This document shows, piece by piece, positions 57,731-64,000 of a DNA stretch of 64,000 nucleotides. Each line of letters begins with the position of its first letter. Position 1 is the first letter of the stretch. This stretch comes from Solirubrobacterales bacterium (GTDB lineage: Bacteria > Actinomycetota > Thermoleophilia > Solirubrobacterales > 70-9): NCBI GenBank assembly GCA_023958085.1, contig JAMLGI010000008.1, positions 1 through 64,000 of the forward strand, given 5' to 3'. Below the pieces are notes generated by a model. That model worked only from the letters and a program-made list of their open reading frames with translations, did no database searches and was not told the DNA's origin. The position numbers were made by a program, and so were the translations under genes.

Positions 57731-59057
57731 TCAGAGGCCGAAGATCCGGCGGGCGTCGTGGAGGCCCTCGACCAGGCGGTCGATCTCTTCCGGGGTGTTG
57801 TAGGCGGCGAAGCTGGCCCGGGTGGTGGCTGGCATCCCTGAGTCGGCGCATCAGGATCTGGGCGCAGTGGTGGCCGGCCCTGACCGCCACCCCGTGGCGG
57901 TCGAGGATCTCGGAGATGTCGTGGGGATGGATCCCGTCCACCTCGAAGGAGATGATCCCCTCACGCTCCTCGGTGCCGGACGGACCGAAGATCCTCATAC
58001 CGGGGACCTCGAGCAGGCGAGGAAGGGCGTAGGCGGCGAGTTCCCGTTCGAGCCCGCCGATCGTCTCGATCCCGACCGACTCGATCCACTCGATTGCCGC
58101 CCCGAGGCCGACCGCTTCGGCGACCGCCGGGGTGCCGGCCTCGAACTTCGCGGGCACCTCGGCCCAGGTGATCCTCTCCGGGGTGACCTTGTTGATCATC
58201 GAGCCACCGCCCTCGAAAGGCTCCAGTTCCTCGAGTAGTTCGCGGCGGCCCCAGATCACCCCGATCCCGGTCGGCCCGTACAGCTTGTGGCCGGTGAAAC
58301 CGTAAAAGTCGGCGTCGATCTCCTTCACGTCGACCGGCAGGCGGGGGGCGGCCTGGGCGCCGTCGACCACGGTCATCGCGCCGGACTCCCGGGCGGCGGC
58401 GACCAGTTCAGCCACCGGGTTCACGGTGCCGAGCACGTTGGAAACATGGGTCACGGCGAACACTCTCGGTTCACGGTCGAGGGCGGCCCGGAAGAAATCC
58501 AGGTCGAGGCGGCCCTCGTCGTCCACCGGCACGAACTCGAGTTCGGCCCCGGCCCGGCGGGCGGCCAGATACCAGGGAACGATGTTGGCGTGATGCTCCA
58601 TCTCGGTCAGCAGGATGCGATCGCCGGCGCGGAGGTTCAGCTCGCCCCAGGACTGGGCGACCAGGTTGAGTCCGGCGGTCACGTTCCGGGTGAAGATCAC
58701 CTCGCGTTCGCTGCCTCCGATGAAGGAGGCAACGCGCGACCGGGCTCCCTCATAGAGCTCGGTCGCCTCGGCCGAGAGGGTGTGGGCGCCGCGGTGCACG
58801 TTCGAGTTGTGCTCCCGGTAGTAGCGGTCCATCGCCTCGATCACGGCCTCCGGCTTCTGGGAGGTGGCGCCGTTGTCGAGATAGGCAAGGGGGTTGTCGC
58901 CGATCTTTCGGGTCAGGATCGGGAAGTCATCCCGGATCGATTCGGCCGAGCGGTGGAGGGTGGGCAGCTCCGGTTCGGGCGCTGCCTCGAAGTCGGGGCC
59001 GGCCCCGGCCGGAGCCGGGGCGGCGGTGTCGGGGGCTGCCGGGTCAGGGGAGGCCAT
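57731..59057 (-). CDS. sufS: Cysteine desulfurase SufS, with an apparent one-base frameshift
   Basis: A PLP enzyme that supplies sulfur to SufU. Family features: the PLP lysine is Lys258 in FTGHKLYGPTGIG, the persulfide cysteine is Cys398 in AGHHCAQ, and YLDNGATSQKPEAV is the entry motif. After residue 406 the frame is lost: an extra A (complement of position 57839) separates CTC from GGGATG. Removing it restores GMPATTRASFAAYNTPEEID...RRIFGL and a stop at 57731, 441 residues in all. As given, the frame would run on to 57387 in foreign sequence. See findings. Confidence 0.85.
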
Positions 59058-59821
59058 CAGGCCGCCGCCTCGACCTCCTCGCGGATCCAGCCGTAGCCTT
59101 CGGACTCGAGCTGTTCGACCAGCTCGGTGCCGCCTTCCTTGACGATCCGGCCCTTGTACATCACGTGAACCACGTCCGGCTGGACCTCGTGGAGCAGCCG
59201 CTGGTAGTGGGTGATGATCAGGGCGCCCATGTCGGGGCCGGTGAACTTGTTGATTCCGTCGGCCACGGTGCGAAGCGCGTCGATGTCGAGGCCGGAGTCG
59301 GTTTCGTCGAGCACCGCGATCTCGGGCTTGAGGATCGCCAGCTGAAGCAGCTCCATGCGCTTCTTCTCGCCGCCGGAGAAACCGTCGTTGAGGTAGCGGC
59401 TGGAGAACTCCCGGGGGATGTTCGCGAGGTCCATCGCCTCACGGGCAAGGGCGGCGAACTCCCGCAGCTTCAGCGCCTTCTCGCCACGCGCCTCGCGCTG
59501 GGCGTTGACGATCATCCGGAGGAACTTGTTGACCGCCACCCCCGGCACCGCGACCGGGTACTGGAAGGCCATGAAGAGTCCGGCCTGTGACCGCTCGTCC
59601 GGGGCTGCCTCGGTGATGTCCTCACCCTTGAAGATGATCTCGCCCTCGGTCACCTCGTAGGCCGGGTTGCCCATGATCACGTTGGCCAGGGTTGACTTCC
59701 CGGAACCGTTCGGGCCCATCAGGGCGTGGATCTTGCCCTTCTCGACAGTCAGGTCGAGTCCGCGCAGGATCTCCTGGTCCTCGACGCTGACGTGAAGGTT
59801 CTTGATCTCTAGCTCTGCCAA
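59057..59821 (-). CDS. sufC: Fe-S assembly ATPase SufC
   Basis: A 254-residue ABC-type ATPase that drives opening of the SufB-SufD scaffold. Walker A is GPNGSGKSTL, the signature is FSGGEKKRMEL, Walker B is IAVLDETDSGLD with the SufC-specific sequence, and the switch histidine is in LIITHYQRLL. The start is TTG 59821. Its stop shares one base with the sufS start (TGATG), so sufC and sufS are translationally coupled. It lies just downstream of the Rrf2 regulator. Confidence 0.96.
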   Translation of the reverse strand: MAELEIKNLHVSVEDQEILRGLDLTVEKGKIHALMGPNGSGKSTLANVIMGNPAYEVTEGEIIFKGEDITEAAPDERSQAGLFMAFQYPVAVPGVAVNKFLRMIVNAQREARGEKALKLREFAALAREAMDLANIPREFSSRYLNDGFSGGEKKRMELLQLAILKPEIAVLDETDSGLDIDALRTVADGINKFTGPDMGALIITHYQRLLHEVQPDVVHVMYKGRIVKEGGTELVEQLESEGYGWIREEVEAAA

Positions 59822-59861
59822 GGCGTTTGACTCCGTTTCTCGATTTGCGAATTAGTGGGAC

Positions 59862-60332
59862 TCAGGCGGCATTTGTCGCCGATGGGCGTTCCCGGTTTGC
59901 CGGCCCGGAAAACTCGGCCAGCTCGGCCAGCGTGGTGCCGTCCAGGGCCCGGTTCACACCCATCTGTACCCGGGTCCAGAGCACCTTTGTGGCGCAGCCG
60001 TGGTCGCTGTCCAGGTCGTGGGAGCAGAGGACCCGTCCCTCCGGATGCTCGTGGAAGCACTCCATCGGGGCGATCGGCCCCTCCAGCGCCTCCACCACCC
60101 TGAGCATGGTGATCTCCCCGGCGGGACGAGCGAGACTGTATCCGCCGTGGGCCCCCCGGGTCGACTTGACCAGCTCGGCGCTCTTCAGTTTCGCGACCAG
60201 GTGCTCCAGATAGGAGAGCGGCAGGTTCTCGGCGTCCGCGATCGCGCTCAGCGAAACCGGCCGGGCATCCGACTGGCGGCCAAGTTCGATCATGAGACGG
60301 ACGCCGTACTCAGCTTTGGTCGAGAAGAGCAT
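59862..60332 (-). CDS. Rrf2-family Fe-S sensing regulator of the suf genes
   Basis: A 156-residue Rrf2 regulator. The winged helix is KAEYGVRLMIELGRQSDARPVSLSAIADAENLPLSYLEHLVAKL and the wing holds STRGAHGGYSLAR. The sensing loop has cysteines in MECFHEHPEG, VLCSHDLDSD and HGCATKVLW, as in IscR/SufR-type proteins, so it probably carries an Fe-S cluster and represses suf when clusters are plentiful. TGACTAATGCTCTAGGAT upstream on the minus strand (near 60340-60360) resembles such operators. It is first in the Rrf2-sufC-sufS operon. Confidence 0.93.
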   Translation of the reverse strand: MLFSTKAEYGVRLMIELGRQSDARPVSLSAIADAENLPLSYLEHLVAKLKSAELVKSTRGAHGGYSLARPAGEITMLRVVEALEGPIAPMECFHEHPEGRVLCSHDLDSDHGCATKVLWTRVQMGVNRALDGTTLAELAEFSGPANRERPSATNAA

Positions 60333-60389
60333 CGCCCTAAATCCTAGAGCATTAGTCAGGTATGGCCCGGTCCGATCCCCGGCCCGGGG

Positions 60390-61610
60390 CTACCTCATCG
60401 TCCGGGCGGAGGCGAATGCGACCAAGCCGGCGAGGCTGGTGACCACTGCCCCGAGCAGAAACGCCCGGCCGGCTCCGTGGGAATCGACCAGCTGGCCGGC
60501 GATCGCCGAGCCGATCGCGATGCCGGTGATCAGGGCGGCGAGGCTCCAGGTGAAGGCCTCCGCCATCGTGCCGGCCGGGGCCTCTCGGCCAACCAGAACG
60601 TAGAGACAGGAAAGCCAGGCCGCGGTCGGGAAGCCCGCCAGGACGGTAAGCAGAATGGCGGCAGTGAGCGAACCGGTGAAGATCAGGGGCAGCAGCGCGA
60701 CCGCCCCGACCGTCAGCAGCACAGCAAAACGGAGGTCGACCGGTGAGCTCCACTTGCGGGCCCCGTAGGCGATGCCGCCGGTCATGCTGCCAACGCTCCA
60801 GGCGGCGAGCAGAATCCCGCCGGCCGAAGCCGATCCGACCGCCACCGCCAGCGCGGGCAGGCCAACCTCGATCGTGCCGATCCCGAGTCCGGCGAGCATC
60901 GTCGCGAGCAGCAGGATCCGCAGCGGGCGGCTGGCCAGCGCTCCCGCTCTCGAGTCCGGCTCCTCCTGATCGGGCCACCAGGAGAGCGGTGGGGAGGTGA
61001 CGAAGATCGCGGTGCCGGCCAGCAGGATGGCTGCGGTCACGAAAACCGCTGCCGCGGGGCTGGCCACCGCAATCGAGACCGCGACGATCAGCGGCCCGGC
61101 GGTCCAGATCAGCTCCTGGGCGGTCGCGTCGAGGGCGTAGGCGGACTCGACCCCTTCCGGGGTTGGCACGATCTCGGGCCAGAGCACCCGGACGGAGGCC
61201 GAGATCGGTGGTACCAGAGCCCCGGCCGCAGCGGCGATCAGGACGATTGCGGCATCCGTCGCGCCGGAGGTGACGACCGGGACCAGGGCAGCGAGGACCA
61301 GGGCCTGGGACACGGCGAACGGGGGCAGCACCCGACGCGGGCCGAACCGGTCAAGCAGCCGACCCTGGATCGGGGCGGCGATCGCTCCGGTCAGGGCGAA
61401 AGCTCCGACCGTGATCCCGGCCAGCCCGAAGGAACCGGTCTGTTCCCGGACCAGCAGCAGAATCGCCAGAGAGCTCGAGCCGATCGGGAGCCGGCCGACC
61501 ACGGCACTGACCAGAAGTCGCCAGACTCCCGGTACCGCAAGAACCGCCCCGTAACCGCTCTTGGGCAGCACCAGCTCACCGGTGTCCTCGAACTGGATCG
61601 GTCGGCTCAC
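60390..61610 (-). CDS. Major facilitator superfamily transporter
   Basis: A 406-residue membrane protein with about twelve helices. The first half contains LFLLVREQTGSFGLAGITVGAF-like segments (here ILLLVREQTGSFGLAGITVG) and the motif A-like loop RLLDRFGPRRVLP. ETGAIAAPIQGRLLDRFG-type residues (ALTGAIAAPIQGRLLDRFGPR) mark the loop between helices 2 and 3. It is probably a drug or metabolite exporter. The start overlaps the response regulator gene by four bases, so it may be under its control and be cotranscribed with it. Confidence 0.9.
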   Translation of the reverse strand: MSRPIQFEDTGELVLPKSGYGAVLAVPGVWRLLVSAVVGRLPIGSSSLAILLLVREQTGSFGLAGITVGAFALTGAIAAPIQGRLLDRFGPRRVLPPFAVSQALVLAALVPVVTSGATDAAIVLIAAAAGALVPPISASVRVLWPEIVPTPEGVESAYALDATAQELIWTAGPLIVAVSIAVASPAAAVFVTAAILLAGTAIFVTSPPLSWWPDQEEPDSRAGALASRPLRILLLATMLAGLGIGTIEVGLPALAVAVGSASAGGILLAAWSVGSMTGGIAYGARKWSSPVDLRFAVLLTVGAVALLPLIFTGSLTAAILLTVLAGFPTAAWLSCLYVLVGREAPAGTMAEAFTWSLAALITGIAIGSAIAGQLVDSHGAGRAFLLGAVVTSLAGLVAFASARTMR

Positions 61611-62236
61611 GGCTCGATCAGCCCCCTGCGGATCGCGTACCGGACCAGCTCTACCCGGTCCCGCATTCCGAGTTTCCTCATCGCGTTACCCCGGTGGTTT
61701 TCCACCGTCTTCTCCGAGAGGTGCAGCATCCCGGCGATCTCCCGGGTGGTGTTGGCCTCGGCGACCAGCTTGACGATCTCCTCTTCGCGCGGGGTCAGGT
61801 CGGACTCGGCGGGGGCACCCCGTTCGAGCAGATCCCGGATCAGGGACTGTTGGGCGCCGGGGGAGAGGAAGGGTTCTCCCCGCTCGACCGAGCGGATCGC
61901 GGCGAGCAGGTCCGAGTCGGCCTGGGACTTCAGTACGTAACCCGATGCCCCGGCCCGCAGGGCCTCGAACAGGTAGCGCTCGTCGTCATGCATCGAGAGG
62001 ATCAGGATCTGGACGTCCGGAGCCTGCTCTTTGATCTCCCGGGTTGCCTGGAGTCCGGTGAGGCCGGGCATCTTCACGTCGAGGATCGCCAGGTCCGGAC
62101 GCTCACGGACCGCAAGGTTCCTGGCCTCGATTCCGTCGGCGGCTTCGCCGATCACCTCGAGGTCGGGCTGGGTCTCCAGCAGGAGCCGGATGCCGGAACG
62201 GACGATCCCGTGGTCGTCGGCGATCACAATCCTCAT
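61607..62236 (-). CDS. NarL/FixJ-type response regulator
   Basis: A 209-residue regulator. The receiver domain (residues 1-120) has the acidic pair IADDHG, the phospho-acceptor in LAILDVKMPGLTG and the switch lysine in GYVLKSQ. The LuxR-type HTH is DLTPREEEIVKLVAEANTTREIAGMLHLSEKTVENHRGNAMRKLGMRDRVELV. It overlaps the kinase gene by four bases, so the two form a two-component pair. Likely targets are its own operon and the MFS gene. Confidence 0.95.
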   Translation of the reverse strand: MRIVIADDHGIVRSGIRLLLETQPDLEVIGEAADGIEARNLAVRERPDLAILDVKMPGLTGLQATREIKEQAPDVQILILSMHDDERYLFEALRAGASGYVLKSQADSDLLAAIRSVERGEPFLSPGAQQSLIRDLLERGAPAESDLTPREEEIVKLVAEANTTREIAGMLHLSEKTVENHRGNAMRKLGMRDRVELVRYAIRRGLIEP

Positions 62237-63243
62237 TGCTCGCCTCTCTCGGTCGAACCCGATTCGGAAAACGCGGCGGGAACGGTCAGCCGGACCGTGG
62301 TTCCGCGGCCCGGCCGTGACTCGGTGATCAGGTCACCTCCCACCAGCAGTGCCCGTTCCCGCATTCCGCCGAGCCCGAGACCGGAGGTCGCCTGCTCGAA
62401 GGTGAAGCCGGAACCGTTGTCGGAGACGGTCAGTTCGGCGCCCTCGTCGCTGATTCGGAGGATCGCCTCGATCCGGTCGGCACCGGAGTGCCGGATCGCG
62501 TTTCCGAGTGCCTCCTGGGATACCCGGTAGATGACCAACTGCGCGTCGGGGCCGAGGATCGCCGGGTCCCCCTCGGCCGAAAACTCAACCGTAGTTCCCG
62601 GCCGCTCCAGCTGGCCGGCAAGACCGGCGATGGCCGCCTTCAGACCGAGGTCATCCAAAGCGGTCGGCCGGAGCTGGCGGGCCACCGAAAGCAGCTCGTC
62701 CATCGCCTGATGGGCGAGCTGCTTGGTCTCGTCGATCTCCGCCTCAAGTTCCGGAGGAGCGCTGGAACGCACCGCCTCCAGCCGCAGCAGAACCCCGGTC
62801 AGAGACTGGTTCACCTGGTCGTGGAGGTCGCGCGCCACCCGGGTCCTTTCCTCCTCCTGGGCGCTCAGCGCGGCACTTGCGCTTCGCCGCCGTTCCGCCT
62901 CGAGCCGTCGCATCATCCGCAGGAAAGCCAGCTCCAGACGCTCGACCTCTTCCGAATCTGCCCGGCCGTCGATCCAGGCCGGGAGGTTGGCACCGGGCTG
63001 GCTCAGATCGGCCTTCTCCATCTCGTCGATCAGCTCCTCCAACGGGCTGAAGCGGCGCTTCAGAAGCAGCACGTTGACCAGACTGGCCAGGCCGGCTATC
63101 GCCACTGCCAGGAGAACCATCCAGAGGATCCGGTCGACCCCCAGCGCGACCAGGGCAGCACCAGCTGCAGCCGCGAGCGCCACCAGGAGCGCGTTCAGAC
63201 CGAGGACACCGGTGAAGATCGGACTCTGCTTCACGTCGGTCAT
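62233..63243 (-). CDS. Two-component sensor histidine kinase (HisKA_3 type)
   Basis: A 336-residue kinase. Two membrane helices (LGLNALLVALAAAAGAALVALGV and ILWMVLLAVAIAGLASLVNVLLL) lead to a HAMP-like linker (RFSPLEELIDEMEKADLSQ). The phospho-acceptor histidine lies in RVARDLHDQVNQSLTGVLLR, the N-box is EALGNAIRHSGAD and the G-boxes are SDNGSGFT and GLGLGGMRERALLVGG. There is no large extracellular sensor, so it may sense the membrane. The ATG at 63243 is chosen; longer readings add unlikely sequence. Confidence 0.94.
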   Translation of the reverse strand: MTDVKQSPIFTGVLGLNALLVALAAAAGAALVALGVDRILWMVLLAVAIAGLASLVNVLLLKRRFSPLEELIDEMEKADLSQPGANLPAWIDGRADSEEVERLELAFLRMMRRLEAERRRSASAALSAQEEERTRVARDLHDQVNQSLTGVLLRLEAVRSSAPPELEAEIDETKQLAHQAMDELLSVARQLRPTALDDLGLKAAIAGLAGQLERPGTTVEFSAEGDPAILGPDAQLVIYRVSQEALGNAIRHSGADRIEAILRISDEGAELTVSDNGSGFTFEQATSGLGLGGMRERALLVGGDLITESRPGRGTTVRLTVPAAFSESGSTERGEQ

Positions 63244-63411
63244 GCTCGCAGGCCGGGCCGACTGGCCGCGACCGGGCAGTCGGCAGCCCGTGGCGGGGCC
63301 GACCGGACCTGAATGGGGGATACCCCCTATGGACTCCCGGTCCGGCCTGCGGCACACTCCCACCAGGAATTCAGCGACCGGACCGCCCGCGGGTGCTCCA
63401 AGGAGACCAGA
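63244..63411. other. Intergenic promoter region with a GGGGG-ATA-CCCCC palindrome
   Basis: About 168 bases between the divergent kinase and HtpX-like genes. GGGGG-ATA-CCCCC (63315-63327) is a perfect 5-base inverted repeat and a candidate operator or hairpin. AAGGAGACC ahead of 63412 is the ribosome site of the next gene. No other gene is seen. Confidence 0.45.
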
Positions 63412-64000
63412 TTGACCACAACCAGACAGTCCACATTCAGCGCGACTCTTCGCACCACCCTTCTGATGGCAACTCTCTCGGGGTTGCTGGTCGGAATCGG
63501 CTATCTGGTGAGTGGGGGCAATCCGAGCACGACTCTGATGTTCCTCGGTTTCGCCGTGGCGATGAACTTTTTCTCCTACTTCTTCAGCGACAAGATCGCC
63601 CTGAAGATGTCCGGCGCCCAGCCGATGGAGGAGTCCGAGCATCCGCAGTACTTCCAGATGGTGCGTGAACTCTGCCAGCGGGCCGAGATCCCGATGCCGA
63701 AGCTGTACGTGATCCCGCAGGAACAGCCGAACGCGTTTGCCACCGGCCGCAACTACAACCACTCGGCGGTGGCGGTCACCGCCGGCATCACCAGGCTGCT
63801 CTCGACCGACGAACTGCGCGGCGTGGTCGCCCACGAGCTCGCCCACATCAAGCACCGCGACATTCTGATCCAGTCGGTGGCCTCGACCATCGGCGCCGCG
63901 ATCACCTACATCGGCTACATGTTGATGTGGTTCGGTGGCGACAACAACTCGCCACTCGGCTTGATCGGGGCGCTGGCGATGGTGCTGCTCGCCCCGCTTG
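63412..64000 (+). CDS. htpX: HtpX-like M48 zinc metalloprotease, N-terminal part (runs off the window)
   Basis: At least 196 residues of an M48 membrane protease. LLMATLSGLLVGIGYLVSG and FLGFAVAMNFFSYFFSD are two membrane helices, LYVIPQEQPNAFATGRNYNH precedes the zinc site VVAHELAHIKHRDI (HExxH), and a third helix follows. HtpX degrades misfolded membrane proteins under stress. TTG 63412 is used because AAGGAGACC lies just before it. It is divergent from the two-component genes, which might control it. Confidence 0.92.
   Translation, partial: MTTTRQSTFSATLRTTLLMATLSGLLVGIGYLVSGGNPSTTLMFLGFAVAMNFFSYFFSDKIALKMSGAQPMEESEHPQYFQMVRELCQRAEIPMPKLYVIPQEQPNAFATGRNYNHSAVAVTAGITRLLSTDELRGVVAHELAHIKHRDILIQSVASTIGAAITYIGYMLMWFGGDNNSPLGLIGALAMVLLAPL

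Noticed and set aside
62233-63855. A longer kinase reading beginning at 63855
   Set aside because: The added part is antisense to htpX and the promoter region; the kinase clearly starts with MTDVKQSPIFTG at 63243.

Overview
The window is about two-thirds G+C and densely packed, with many GTG and TTG starts and 1-8 base overlaps between genes. It carries an F420/LLM-type oxidoreductase, a WS/DGAT acyltransferase, a SufBDCSU system without IscU/IscA, a CvpA-serine protease and AddAB/AdnAB-like nuclease-helicases. This fits a high-GC actinomycetote, perhaps the Thermoleophilia/Solirubrobacterales; that placement is an inference from gene style, not a match to a known genome. No rRNA, tRNA or CRISPR array was seen.

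Layout. 1-1.5 kb: divergent beta-oxidation genes (3-hydroxyacyl-CoA dehydrogenase, cut by the window edge, and a thiolase) around a palindromic operator-like site. 1.5-6.1 kb: repeats, an LLM oxidoreductase, an HTH/nucleotidyltransferase pair, an MBL hydrolase and a cell-wall-binding-repeat-like membrane protein. 6.1-14.5 kb: lysA-hom-thrC, then secreted proteins, an ABC-2 exporter and a VapBC-like pair, then thrB. 14.5-24.7 kb: a second VapBC-like pair, an orphan ParA, a lipoprotein, a sulfatase, a penicillin-binding protein, a CvpA-protease, HxlR and xseAB. 24.7-31.4 kb: an AddA-like/AddB-like helicase-nuclease operon. 31.5-40.8 kb: a gene-poor stretch rich in inverted repeats, then HAD, FxsA, a MIP18/SufT-like protein, WS/DGAT, ispH and membrane or secreted proteins. 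41-44.2 kb: a molybdate operon (TOBE regulator, modABC).

44.3-60.3 kb: the SUF iron-sulfur genes, split into sufD-sufB-Rieske, sufU, and sufS-sufC-Rrf2. The gaps hold an acyltransferase, two PIN-type toxin-antitoxin pairs, a SauUSI-like PLD-helicase-DUF3427 protein, an HNH endonuclease gene cut by an IS3-family element, a macrodomain protein and rpiA. As given, sufS has a one-base frameshift near its 3' end. 60.4-64 kb: an MFS transporter, a NarL-type two-component system and an HtpX-like protease cut by the window edge.

The most notable points are: (i) the SauUSI-like + HNH module with a clean IS insertion (3-bp target duplication) that can be undone on paper to restore a 236-aa HNH protein; (ii) an AddAB-like pair in which the four-cysteine iron-sulfur signature sits in the AddA-like subunit and is reduced in the AddB-like one; (iii) two families of paired palindromic repeats, one copy of which supplies the end of modC; and (iv) a recurring TAnnnT box 6-8 bases before start codons, which suggests leaderless transcription and helps fix many starts.
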